Shown: positions 9,601 to 16,558 of the stretch, in pieces
Layout: every line of letters begins with the position of its first letter
How positions within the stretch are numbered: position 1 is the stretch's first letter
Assembly: GCF_013409045.1 (NCBI RefSeq)
Contig: NZ_JACCBT010000001.1
Location: forward strand, 6,138,001-6,202,000
Origin: Actinomadura citrea
GTDB lineage: Bacteria > Actinomycetota > Actinomycetes > Streptosporangiales > Streptosporangiaceae
Length of the DNA: 64,000 bases
Reading direction: 5' to 3'
Notes under the pieces: generated by a model
What the model was told of the DNA's origin: nothing
Seen by the model: the letters and a program-made list of their open reading frames with translations, nothing else
Databases searched by the model: none
Translations under genes and position numbers: made by a program

Positions 9601-11967
9601 CAGGAGGAGTTCGCCGGCTGCCGCAGGCTGGACCTGGTGGAGAGCCGCCCGGCGAAGCGGACGTTCCGCGCGGGCACCCTGGCCCTCGACATCCCCGGCG
9701 GGCTCCTCGACCGGGTGGCGGACCAGGCGAGGAAGCTGGCCGTGACCCCGGCGGCCCTCTGCCTCGGCACGCTGCAGGTGTTCCTCGCGCGGCTACGGGA
9801 CCGGAGCCGGTTCGTGCTGGCCGTCCCGGTGGACTCCCGGATGCACGCCGGCGCCGCCGGCGCGCTCGGCTACTTCGGGGTCCCGGTGCCGCTCGCGGCC
9901 GAGGTCAACGAAGGCGAGCCGATCGCCGACGTCCTGGCCAGGACCGACGCCCGCCTCAAGCGGGTGCTGGAGAAGGGGGCCTCGTTCTCCGGCGCGATGG
10001 CCGCCCTCGCCGGCGCCGGCCTGTACCGGGCGGACGCGCCGCTGGTCGAGGTCTACTTCAACCACATCCGGGCGCAGGCGCCGGTGGCGGGCGGCCCGGA
10101 GATCGTGCCGGCCGGGACCGGGTACCTCGATCTCGACCTGATGGTCAGCATGGGGCCCGGCCTCGGGCATCTGCGACTGGACCACAATCTCGACATCCTC
10201 GACGAGGCGGCCGCCGCGCGCCTCGGCCGCGGCTACCTCGACCTCCTCGCGCAGGTGGCGGACGGGGGCACGGCGGAGCCCGCAAGGGACGCGCCCGCCC
10301 TGCCCATAACGGGCGCGCCCGCCCTGCCCATAACGGGCGCGCCCGCCCAGCCCACCGCCTCCGTGGCAGTGGCGGCCACGTTCGCCCTCGGGCACCTGCC
10401 CGCCCTCCTCGGCGGCGCCCTCGCCGAGACCGGCGGTGACGCGCCGGTCGTCCTCGCGGCGCCGGACCAGCAACCCCTGGCGAGCGTCCTGGCCCCGGCC
10501 GGCCCGCTCGCGCGGCCGTCCACCGTGGCCGGGATCGTGCTGCTGCGCGGCGGCGACCTGGCCCGGTCCGGGCCGGTGACGGACGCACTGGCGGCGCAGC
10601 TGGCCGAGGAGTACCCGGCGGCCCTCGGCGCCCTGCACGAGCGGACCCGGAAACCGGTGATCCTCGGCGTCCTGCCCTCCCGCACCGACGACGCCGGGCT
10701 CCGGCGGTGGGAGGAGGAGCTGATGTCCCGGCTGGAGGGCCGGCCGGGCGTCGCGGTCGTGCGGCCGGACGACTGGACGCGCGGCCATCCCGTCGCCGAC
10801 CGCTTCGACGCGGGCACCGAGACTCTCGCCCACCTGCCCTTCACCGCCGAGTTCCAGGCGGCCGTGGCGCTCACCGCCGCCGAGACGGTCCGGGCGATCC
10901 TGCGCCCGGCGCCCAAGGTGATCGCGGTGGACGGCGACGAGACCCTGTGGGGCGGCGTCGCGGGCGAGATCGGCCCGGACGCGGTCGACCTGGCCGGGCC
11001 GCGCGCGGTCCTGGCCCGGCGGCTGCTCGCCTGGCGCGCCGCGGGCGTCCTGCTGGTGCTGGTCTCCAACAACGACGAGGCCACGGTGCGCGCGGTGCTG
11101 GAGCGGCCGGAGGGCGTCCTGCGGCCCGAGCACTTCAGCGTGATCGCCGCGGGCTGGGGCCCGAAGGCCAAGCGGATCAGGGCGGCCGCGGACGAGCTGG
11201 GCCTCGGCACGGACGGCGTCCTGTTCCTCGACGACAACCCCGCCGAGATCGCCGCGGTGCGGGCCGAGCTCCCGGAGGTCCTGTCGGTGACGTGCCCGCC
11301 CGCGGACGAGCTGGCGGCGTTCGTGGCGCGGCTCTGGCCGGCCACCCCGTGGGCGGCCACCCGCGAGGACGCCGCGCGGGCCGACTTCTACCGGCAGGAG
11401 CGCGACCGCGACGAGGCGCGCGCCGGGACGGGCTTCGAGGATTTCCTCGACAGGCTCGAACTGGAGGTGGACGTCGAGCCGCTGTCGGAGGCGACGGCGG
11501 AGCGGTCCGTCCAGCTGAGCCGCCGGACCAACCAGTTCAACCTTCGCCCCGCCGTCCTCGACCGGACGGCGCTCGACCGGGCGAGGCGCGGCGGCGAGGT
11601 GTGGACGGTCTCGGCGCGCGACCGGTTCGGCGACTACGGCCAGATCGGCGTCCTGGCGATCCGCCCGGACGGCGGCGTGCTGGAGGTCGCGGCCTGGATG
11701 CTGAGCTGCCGCGTGCTCGGCCGCGGAGTGGAGGAGCGGCTGCTGCGGTGGCTCGCCGACCGCGCCGGGGCCCTCGGGTGCGCGGCCGTGCGGCTGATCG
11801 CCGAGCACACGCCCCGCAACGCCCCGGCGCGGCGCCTGGTCGCCGCCCTCGCGGGAGCGCAGGACACCGGCGGGCGGCTGGACGTGCTGGTCGAGCCGCA
11901 GCGCCTGCGGGCGTTCCGCTCCTGGTCCGGCGCGACGGAAGGCGCCCTGGAGGCCGACGGTGAGTGA
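3643..11967 (+). CDS. Hybrid megasynthase KS-AT-DH-KR-ACP-C-FkbH
   Basis: A 2774-aa type I module. KS (about 33-460) has Cys201 in DTACSSS and His336/His376. AT (about 560-860) has Ser653 in GHSLG; the specificity loop reads FATH (753-756), neither classic HAFH nor YASH. DH has His955 in an HxxxGxxxxP motif and Asp1119. KR (from about 1432) has TGGLGGLG, Ser1562, Tyr1575 and an LDD motif typical of B-type ketoreductases. ACP has Ser1735 in GFDS. A condensation domain (about 1800-2206) has HHAVSDV at 1928-1934, with the usual final Gly replaced by Val. After a repeat linker comes FkbH (about 2425-2770) with DGDETLWGG (Asp2430, Asp2432), LFLDDNP and NQFNLR. FkbH domains load glycerate from 1,3-bisphosphoglycerate onto a carrier. 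No ER and no TE are present. RBS AGAGGAC precedes ATG 3643. It overlaps the next gene by 8 nt, suggesting that the downstream carrier receives the glyceryl group. Confidence 0.93.
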   Translation: MDAPAHRFTRALADFERHGARADSPTGPPACEPVAVVSMACRLPGGADDPDGLWRLLSGGEDAIEEFPADRLDAGALYDPDPEAAGRTCTRHGGFVHDIDAFDPRFFGITTREAAAMDPQQRLLLETAWEALERAGTVPARLADSPTGVYLGMLGSDYLSGLSLDQFNGYVGTGSALSVASGRLAFTLGLVGPAMTVDTACSSSLLAVHLAASALRAGECDQALVGGATLMTTPYTFVEFSRMRALSPTGRCRSFSGDADGTAFSDGVAMVVLKRLADARRDGDEVLAVLRGSAVGQDGRSQALTVPSGPSQERVTRRALELSGLAPADIDYVEAHGTGTTLGDPIEARALARVFRDTRPPDRPLRIGSIKSNIGHTQAASGLAGLMKVVLSLRHETLPRTLHVERPTRRVNWEGSGLRLVEEPVAWPRGERPRRAGVNSYGISGTNVHVIVEEAPQEPRAAAPAAREPAGRLFVVSARGGSALRRQAGRLAAHLEDGGRDAPLPDVAHTLANRRSHFDRRAVVLAADRETLVSGLNAAAAGRPAPGLVPSPSREPITGGLAFVFPGHNARWTGMGAELMARSDVFADALDECDQAIRRQVGWSVLAALRGGDGAPDLERPDVTQPVLFAFGCALTRMWRSLGVEPGAVVGHSLGEITAAHAAGALTLDEAAAVVTRRGLAVRPVAGLGGSLAVGLPADSVREMLAEYGTRLEVAAVNSGRATTVSGDLNALIALRAQLQQDQVPVQDVPVGFATHSFHMDPVGGELTERLGDIAGAPSRTPLYSTVLGEPVPGDALDAGYWARNLREPVRFAAAVRRMLADGFRYFVEVGAHPALLSSIKAVAAEDGVEVSVAGSLTRDGGEHDRVLHNLALLVADGYTPDWSKAAPAGSHVDLPTYAFERGRYWTSAKAAPAAEPGGMPLLHRHVEDSEVPGRHIAQADVDLRDDRFGYLADHRVGGTVWLPASAFLEMALEASTALQTAVQPADVRFERPLRLREDEPVRLQLVVQPADSAGHRAFTIASRPSGAPQAPWTNHVAGRFEPADTQEPEETEPLAELRRRCTDEVRLPDLYAAMSTAGIDYGDAFRALKAAWRGQGEALGRLAETPGSSYLLHPALLDSALRAGALPSDVPAGGVFVPAGAGRVRFTGVRARPVWVTCRIRSLTSEAAVLDLRLLDEEERLVLDVRGFELAAPAPADRSLFEVEWRPRPPAAQAPGQGPWLILADGSGVGADLARRLGPVPHVLVRRGTAFGPDGPDGSGGFRIDPRNPAHFARLLDEAFGDGPPERVVQLFGLDAPAIDSAESMAEAALLCCTTTLHLVRALADRSWDPAPRLFLVTRGSQAAGAGARVANPQQALGWGFGGTVAHEYPELRATLVDMPAAGGTDALWTQLGRADEEAWVALRDAGRLVPRLARTRSDGGGAALRPDRTYLVTGGLGGLGRVAAERLVALGARHVALLGRGGPDAAAAEWIAGLAARGAAVHTVRADVADRAALEAALGALRGEAPPVAGIVHAAGVLDDATLRTLTPERIARVLAPKVLGAALLTELVPDTDFLVLFSSAAGLLGPVGQGSYAAANAFLDAWAHALAPTGRPALSLDWGAWSHVGMAADADRHSAFARSGMASLSPAEGGELFERLLGSSRRRLAPIALDRAALEHPAGLAAAHPILSELAGRPAADPAAEGVAGRIRAAATDAERTRLVEEFLRGAVAEVTGDAVAEVPMGRSMQELGFDSHSLVVLHDAITRSLGVGTSLSALATMDVRGLAARLLQAPVAAGGGGTAPDEPAGEPADDAAEVVFRPVPADVTRLLRTEQQGTPSVAHHIGMAVRLGPPVTREALAEALTGLAARHAALRTAIVRDPEHGTRFAVHRRPAGDLLRWSAVDDVDAEAALQKLMEPPFDLTAAPLWRFEMVESASGDQVLVFGAHHAVSDVQSLILAVAEIGAALAGAPPAAGPPRGDIDLLIEARSAAAPQEEDEEPAAARWQEEFAGCRRLDLVESRPAKRTFRAGTLALDIPGGLLDRVADQARKLAVTPAALCLGTLQVFLARLRDRSRFVLAVPVDSRMHAGAAGALGYFGVPVPLAAEVNEGEPIADVLARTDARLKRVLEKGASFSGAMAALAGAGLYRADAPLVEVYFNHIRAQAPVAGGPEIVPAGTGYLDLDLMVSMGPGLGHLRLDHNLDILDEAAAARLGRGYLDLLAQVADGGTAEPARDAPALPITGAPALPITGAPAQPTASVAVAATFALGHLPALLGGALAETGGDAPVVLAAPDQQPLASVLAPAGPLARPSTVAGIVLLRGGDLARSGPVTDALAAQLAEEYPAALGALHERTRKPVILGVLPSRTDDAGLRRWEEELMSRLEGRPGVAVVRPDDWTRGHPVADRFDAGTETLAHLPFTAEFQAAVALTAAETVRAILRPAPKVIAVDGDETLWGGVAGEIGPDAVDLAGPRAVLARRLLAWRAAGVLLVLVSNNDEATVRAVLERPEGVLRPEHFSVIAAGWGPKAKRIRAAADELGLGTDGVLFLDDNPAEIAAVRAELPEVLSVTCPPADELAAFVARLWPATPWAATREDAARADFYRQERDRDEARAGTGFEDFLDRLELEVDVEPLSEATAERSVQLSRRTNQFNLRPAVLDRTALDRARRGGEVWTVSARDRFGDYGQIGVLAIRPDGGVLEVAAWMLSCRVLGRGVEERLLRWLADRAGALGCAAVRLIAEHTPRNAPARRLVAALAGAQDTGGRLDVLVEPQRLRAFRSWSGATEGALEADGE
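10291..10356 (+). repeat. In-frame 24-nt repeat in the C-FkbH linker
   Basis: Two perfect 24-nt units (10291-10314 and 10315-10338) and a partial third encode APALPITG-type octapeptides. The Ala/Pro-rich composition marks a flexible linker between the condensation and FkbH domains (residues about 2217-2238). Because the unit length is a multiple of three, copy number can change without a frameshift. Confidence 0.8.
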
Positions 11968-14302
11968 ACCACGGAAGGAAGCGGAGACGGTGAACGGAGC
12001 GGATGCGGACGGGACCGGGCTGGCCCCGGTCCCCGACCGCCGCCACGAGGGCGAACTGCTGGAGCAGAGCGGCCGCGGGCGGAGCGATGTGACGGACCTG
12101 CTGGCCCGGTTCGGATCCGGAGGCGGCGCCCGGCCGGGCGGGGAGCCGCCGCCGACCGGAACGGACGGCGCACCGGCCGAGGACGGCGCGGAATGGGATC
12201 TTGAGCGGCTTGCCTCGGCCATCGCCGCCCGGACGGCGCCCTTCCTCGGCGGCGAGCAGATCGGCGTCGACGTGGACTTCTTCGACGCCGGCGCGACGTC
12301 GGTCGACGCCGCCGGGTTCGCCGCGGCGCTCAACCGCGACCTCGGCCTGCGGCTCGGCCTGGACGACGTCTTCGCCGACGCCAGACCGCGCCGCCTCGCG
12401 CGGCTGGGCCTGGCGTCCGCGCCGGCGGCGCACCGGGAGCACGGCGACGCCGCCGACGACGAGAACGAGGGCAGGGACGAGGATCTCGACCTGGTGGCGG
12501 CCGACCTCGCCCGCGCGGACCGCCTGCCCTGGACCGGCCCGGCCGACGCGACCCCGCCTCGCCACATCCTGCTGACCGGCGCGACCGGCTTCCTCGGCGG
12601 GCACCTGCTGCTCGACCTGCTGCGGCGGGGCGACGCGCACGTCGTCTGCCTGGTGCGTGCCGCCGACGCGCGGGAGGGCGAGCGGCGCCTCGGCGAGGCG
12701 CTCGCCGGCTTCCGGCTGCCGTGGTCCGCGGAGGTCCGGCGACGGGTGACGGTGCTGCCGGGCGACATCGCCGAGCCGCGGCTCGGGCTGGACGACGGCC
12801 GGTGGGAGGAGCTGGCGCGGGAGGTGGACTCGATCGTCAGCGTCGCGGCGGCGGTCGACTTCCTGCGCGGCTACCCCTCGCTGCGCCGCGCCAACGTGCT
12901 CGGGCCGCTGACGCTCGCCGAGCTCGCGGCGACCGGGCCGTCCAAGCCGCTGCACCACATCTCCTCGGTCGCGGTGTTCAACGAGGTCGGCATCGCCTCC
13001 ATGGGCGAGGACGACCCGCTCGCGCGCGTCGACCGCCTCGCCACCGGCTACGACCGGTCGAAGTGGGCGTCGGAGGTGGCGCTGCGGCGGGCCCGCGAGC
13101 ACGGCCTGACCGTGACGCTCATGCGCCCGGGCGCCATCGGCGGGCACACCCTCACCGGCGCGCACAACCCGACCGACATCGGCAGCGGCCTGCTGTCGGC
13201 GTTCTCCCGGTTCCGCAAGGTGCCCGCGTTCCGGGCCGTCAACGCCGCCCCGGTCGACTGGGTCAGCCAGGTCGCCGCCGCCGTGGTGTACGAGCCGGAC
13301 GGCTGGGGGACGACCTACAACCTCACCGGACGGCCCAACACGCTGCCGGACGTCCTGCACGACATGCGGCTCGGCGGGATGCACGTCCCCGTGCTCGGCT
13401 GGGAGGAGTGGAGGGCCGCCTTCCTGGCCGCCATGGAGGCCGACCCGGTCCCCGAGCTGGAGTTCCTGGCGCGGGTCCTGCGCAGCGCGACGGCCGTCAA
13501 GCTGGTCGAGGCGACACTCCTCGGCCCGGCGGCCACCGGCGAGCGCACCGAGGCCTTCGTGGCGCGGCACGACCTGCCCGAACCGGTCCGCTACGGCGCG
13601 CAGGCGCAGCTGAAGACCTACGAGCGGCTCGCGGAGGCGGGCCTGGCGCGGCTGCCCGGCCGCGACGACCCGCCGTACCTGTCGTTCCACGAGACCCTCG
13701 AAGGGACGCTGGGGCCCGCGGGCCTGGTCACCGACACGGTCTGCTCGCTGTCGCTGACGCTGTCGATCGCCGGGATGTACCAGCTCGTCAGGGAACGGCG
13801 CGTCGACGTGCGCGGCGAGATGACGTGCGCGCGGCTGCACCCGGAACCGCTGACGGTGGAGTCGGGCGACATCGTCGTCCGCCCCGAGGACGGGATCCCG
13901 CTGCGCCACGGACTGCACCATCCGCTGCTGCGGTACCGGCTCGCGCTCCGCGACGCGGGCGGGCAGGGCTGGTGGCTGGAGGGCGTCAAGACCGCCCGCG
14001 CGCGCCGCGACCTCTGGCGGCAGGCCCGCACGCTGGCGGTCGAGGTCGGCCGCGAGGGCGAGCCGGCCAGCCTGACCGGCGAGGTCGTCGTGCCGGCCGA
14101 CGGCTACGTCCGCGAGCAGATCGACGGCATCGAGGTCGATCCCGCGCTGCCGCCGCCGGAGCAGCGCCTGGCCAAGCTGATGTGGCTCGGCTGGTTCTTC
14201 GCCCAGGTCGGCTGGGGCCTGCTCGAACCGAGCCTGCGCGCCGGAGCGGAACTGCTGGACCTGCGCCGGGACGTGAAGGACCGCAGGAGGGAGATCCGAT
14301 GA
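11960..14302 (+). CDS. Carrier protein-thioester reductase with extra C-terminal domain
   Basis: A 780-aa protein starting with GTG inside the PKS stop region (GTGAGTGA overlap; GGAGG at 11949-11953). An N-terminal carrier domain (about 75-150) has the phosphopantetheine Ser114 in DAGATSV. An NAD(P)H-dependent thioester reductase of the SDR-e type follows, with TGATGFLGG at about 203 and a later YDRSKWASE active-site segment. These domains release a carrier-bound acyl chain as an aldehyde or alcohol. The last about 250 residues (from about LSFHETLEGTL) resemble the region that follows the FAD domain in actinobacterial GMC-oxidoreductase/alpha-beta-hydrolase fusions; I make this match from memory and with caution. 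The next gene overlaps by ATGA and is such a hydrolase. Likely role: accept the FkbH glyceryl unit or the finished chain, then reductive offloading. Confidence 0.85.
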   Translation: MSEPRKEAETVNGADADGTGLAPVPDRRHEGELLEQSGRGRSDVTDLLARFGSGGGARPGGEPPPTGTDGAPAEDGAEWDLERLASAIAARTAPFLGGEQIGVDVDFFDAGATSVDAAGFAAALNRDLGLRLGLDDVFADARPRRLARLGLASAPAAHREHGDAADDENEGRDEDLDLVAADLARADRLPWTGPADATPPRHILLTGATGFLGGHLLLDLLRRGDAHVVCLVRAADAREGERRLGEALAGFRLPWSAEVRRRVTVLPGDIAEPRLGLDDGRWEELAREVDSIVSVAAAVDFLRGYPSLRRANVLGPLTLAELAATGPSKPLHHISSVAVFNEVGIASMGEDDPLARVDRLATGYDRSKWASEVALRRAREHGLTVTLMRPGAIGGHTLTGAHNPTDIGSGLLSAFSRFRKVPAFRAVNAAPVDWVSQVAAAVVYEPDGWGTTYNLTGRPNTLPDVLHDMRLGGMHVPVLGWEEWRAAFLAAMEADPVPELEFLARVLRSATAVKLVEATLLGPAATGERTEAFVARHDLPEPVRYGAQAQLKTYERLAEAGLARLPGRDDPPYLSFHETLEGTLGPAGLVTDTVCSLSLTLSIAGMYQLVRERRVDVRGEMTCARLHPEPLTVESGDIVVRPEDGIPLRHGLHHPLLRYRLALRDAGGQGWWLEGVKTARARRDLWRQARTLAVEVGREGEPASLTGEVVVPADGYVREQIDGIEVDPALPPPEQRLAKLMWLGWFFAQVGWGLLEPSLRAGAELLDLRRDVKDRRREIR

Positions 14303-15399
14303 CGGCACGACGGCTCCACGCGCGGCACGGCGCCGCCGCGATCGAGCACATCCCGTTCCGGGCGTCCGACGGGACCGAGCTCGCACTGGCCCGCGTGACC
14401 CGCGCGAACGGCTCCGAAGGCGCCGCGGACGGCGAGCGGCCCGCGGTGCTGCTGCTGCACGGCCTCACCGCGTCCTCCGACATGTTCGTCCTGCCGGAGA
14501 CCCGCAACCTGGTGGACGTGCTGCTCGACGCGGGCTACGAGCCGTGGCTGCTGGACTGGCGCGGCAGCTGCCGGCTCCCCCACAACGACGACGACCGCGC
14601 GGGCTACAGCTTCGACGACGTCGCGCTCTACGACATCCCCGAGGCGGTGGCGCGGGTCCGGGAGCGGATCGGCGGGCGGCGGCTGTTCGTCGTGGCGCAC
14701 TGCCTCGGGGCGCTGTCGCTGTCGCTCAGCATGACGGCGGGCCTCGTGCCGGGACTGGCGGGCGTGGTGGCGCAGGGGGTCTTCCTGACGCCGAAACTGG
14801 CCGCCTCGACGCGCTTGCGCATGCACTTCGGTTTCGAGGTGCTGCGGCGGCGCATCCGGCACGTCCCCGTCGACTTCCGCAAGGCCGGGTTCCGGTCCAG
14901 GTACACCCCGCTGTTCGCCCTGGCGTCCCTCGGGGCGGACTGCCCGGACCCCACCTGCCAGATGCTGCACAACTCCGCCTGGAGCGTGGGCGCGTCGCTG
15001 TTCGTCCACGACCAGCTGGACCGGCGCACCCACGAACGGCTGGCCGACCTGTTCGGCAGCGCGCCGATGTGCGTCATCCCGCACCTGCGGCGCATCGAAC
15101 TGGCCCACACCGTGGTGCGGTGGAACCTCTCCGACGGCCGCTACCGCGCGCTGCCGGAGAACGCCCTGGACGCCGCGGACCGCATCGACTGCCCCGTCCT
15201 GCTGATGTCCGGAAGCGAGAACGGGCTCTGGCTGGACGCCAACAAGCTGTGCCACGACGTCCTGGCGGCACGGCACCCGCGGCTCGACGTGCGCTACGTC
15301 GAGATCCCCGGCTACGGGCACGTGGACCCGTTCATCGGCCGGAGCGCCGCACTGGACGTGTTCGGGCACATCGTCGAGTTCCTCGACGAGCGCCGGTGA
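14299..15399 (+). CDS. Alpha/beta hydrolase with Cys nucleophile
   Basis: A 366-aa alpha/beta-hydrolase of the PhaC/lipase-like group. It has LLLHGLTASSDMF (oxyanion region), DWRGS, and the nucleophile elbow AHCLGA with Cys135 where most esterases carry Ser. GYGHVDPFIG near the end supplies the probable catalytic His. Cys at the elbow is typical of polyester synthases and of hydrolase domains fused to GMC-type oxidoreductases. The gene overlaps the reductase by 4 nt (ATGA), so the two are translated together and may act as one unit. It ends the + strand run before a convergent terminator. Acyl transfer or hydrolysis is expected; the substrate is unknown. Confidence 0.82.
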   Translation: MTARRLHARHGAAAIEHIPFRASDGTELALARVTRANGSEGAADGERPAVLLLHGLTASSDMFVLPETRNLVDVLLDAGYEPWLLDWRGSCRLPHNDDDRAGYSFDDVALYDIPEAVARVRERIGGRRLFVVAHCLGALSLSLSMTAGLVPGLAGVVAQGVFLTPKLAASTRLRMHFGFEVLRRRIRHVPVDFRKAGFRSRYTPLFALASLGADCPDPTCQMLHNSAWSVGASLFVHDQLDRRTHERLADLFGSAPMCVIPHLRRIELAHTVVRWNLSDGRYRALPENALDAADRIDCPVLLMSGSENGLWLDANKLCHDVLAARHPRLDVRYVEIPGYGHVDPFIGRSAALDVFGHIVEFLDERR

Positions 15400-15404
15400 C
15401 GGCG

Positions 15405-15435
15405 GGGCCGGGCGGCTCGGGGGGCCACCCGGCCC
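15405..15435. terminator. Convergent hairpin terminator
   Basis: The arms GGGCCGGG (15405-15412) and CCCGGCCC (15428-15435) are perfect. The hairpin sits between the ends of two convergent genes. Confidence 0.55.
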
Positions 15436-15448
15436 TCACGCCGATTCC

Positions 15449-16537
15449 TCACAGGGGAGCGCCGACCTCGTGGGCGCAGGCGCGTTCCGCCTGCGGGACC
15501 AGTTCCCGCCAGTCGCGCACCGGCGTGCCCGTCCTCGGCTCCCCGGGGAACATGTTGGGCAGCAGGTGGTACTCCTCCGCGTACGCGAGGCCGAGCATCC
15601 GCAGCCGCTTCTCCAGCCGCCGCTTGACGAACGAGTCCGAGCTCGCGCCGTAGCGGCCGGCCGCCGAGCCCGCCAGCCGGAACTTCTCCTCCGTCCACTC
15701 CCGGCCCCGCAGCGGGAAGTGGTGCATCAGCAGGGACGCCTCGCTCTCGACGACGGGCCTCCTGCCGGGCGGGGCCGCGATGGTGTGCCGGCCGAACATG
15801 AAGCGGAGCGAGCCGGGCTCGCGGACGCGGAGCAGCTGGTGCTTCCAGTGGCCCGCCGGGCACGACGGGTTGTCGTGCCAGCGGGCGTTCGGCAGCTCGT
15901 CCAGCGGGTGGTGCCGGGGCTTCGGCGCCGACGTCCGTCCCGGGTAGTGCTCCAGGACGCGGCTGCCGACGGTGTCCACCGACGGCGGCAGCGTCCGGAC
16001 GAGGTCGCGGATCGTGGTCCCCCGCGGGCCGCGCGGGAACTCGTCGGCGTCCACGACGATCCACCACACCGGCCGTCCCGCGGCCCGGGTCCGTTCGTCG
16101 ATGACCTCCAGCATCCGCCTGGTGCGCCGGAGCTCGTCGAACTTCCCGTCGCTCTCGTCGCGTATGACGGTCGCGCCCGCGGCTTCCGCCTCCGACGCCG
16201 AGTCGTCGTCGGAGGCGTCGTCCAGGACGAAGACCTCGTCGGCTCCCTCCAGGAGGAGATTCCTGACGGTCGCGTAGATGACGTCGTCCTCGTTCCAGAC
16301 CTGGGAGAGGCCGTAGACGAGCGGCTCGCCCTCCTCGGCGTCCCCCTCACCCGGGAAGGCCCGGCCCGGTTCGAAGCTCTGCCACGTCCTGACGTACCTC
16401 CTCCACCACGGCGCGGCGGGCGGGTTGCGCCGGCGGAGGCGCGCCAGAGCCAGTTCGAGCCCGTAGTGCGGATAGTCGAGGACCCTGGCGTCCGGCCCGT
16501 CGTCGAAAAGGAACTCCTGTGTTTCCCATACCTTCAT
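15449..16537 (-). CDS. Glycosyltransferase family 2-like protein
   Basis: A 362-aa protein with a GT-A-type core. VYGLSQVWNEDDVIYATVRN followed by GADEVFVLDDASDDDS is the usual nucleotide-binding start of GT2-like enzymes, and WWIVVDADEF carries the metal-binding DxD. A His/Trp-rich C-terminal half (WHDNPSCPAGHWKHQ, LMHHFPLRGREW) looks like the group annotated as Glyco_tranf_2_4/GT92-like. No membrane segment is visible. It is the last gene of the - strand block, 21 bp after the ASST-like gene. Together with the GT1 protein it suggests that the product carries at least two sugars or a decorated cyclitol. The acceptor cannot be inferred. Confidence 0.75.
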   Translation of the reverse strand: MKVWETQEFLFDDGPDARVLDYPHYGLELALARLRRRNPPAAPWWRRYVRTWQSFEPGRAFPGEGDAEEGEPLVYGLSQVWNEDDVIYATVRNLLLEGADEVFVLDDASDDDSASEAEAAGATVIRDESDGKFDELRRTRRMLEVIDERTRAAGRPVWWIVVDADEFPRGPRGTTIRDLVRTLPPSVDTVGSRVLEHYPGRTSAPKPRHHPLDELPNARWHDNPSCPAGHWKHQLLRVREPGSLRFMFGRHTIAAPPGRRPVVESEASLLMHHFPLRGREWTEEKFRLAGSAAGRYGASSDSFVKRRLEKRLRMLGLAYAEEYHLLPNMFPGEPRTGTPVRDWRELVPQAERACAHEVGAPL

Positions 16538-16558
16538 GTCAGGCCCCGGCTCGGTCGG

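Noticed and set aside
3643..14302. Tetronate biosynthesis suggested by FkbH
   Set aside because: Tetronate pathways also need a KSIII-like glyceryl condensing enzyme and usually a 2-oxoacid-dehydrogenase-type acyltransferase pair in the cluster; none is seen. The 2-oxoacid dehydrogenase genes at 60025-63507 have an Lrp neighbour and look like primary metabolism.
9793..14386. Two long - strand open frames opposite the FkbH and reductase genes
   Set aside because: Low-complexity translations without domains; both are explained by codon bias of the + strand genes.
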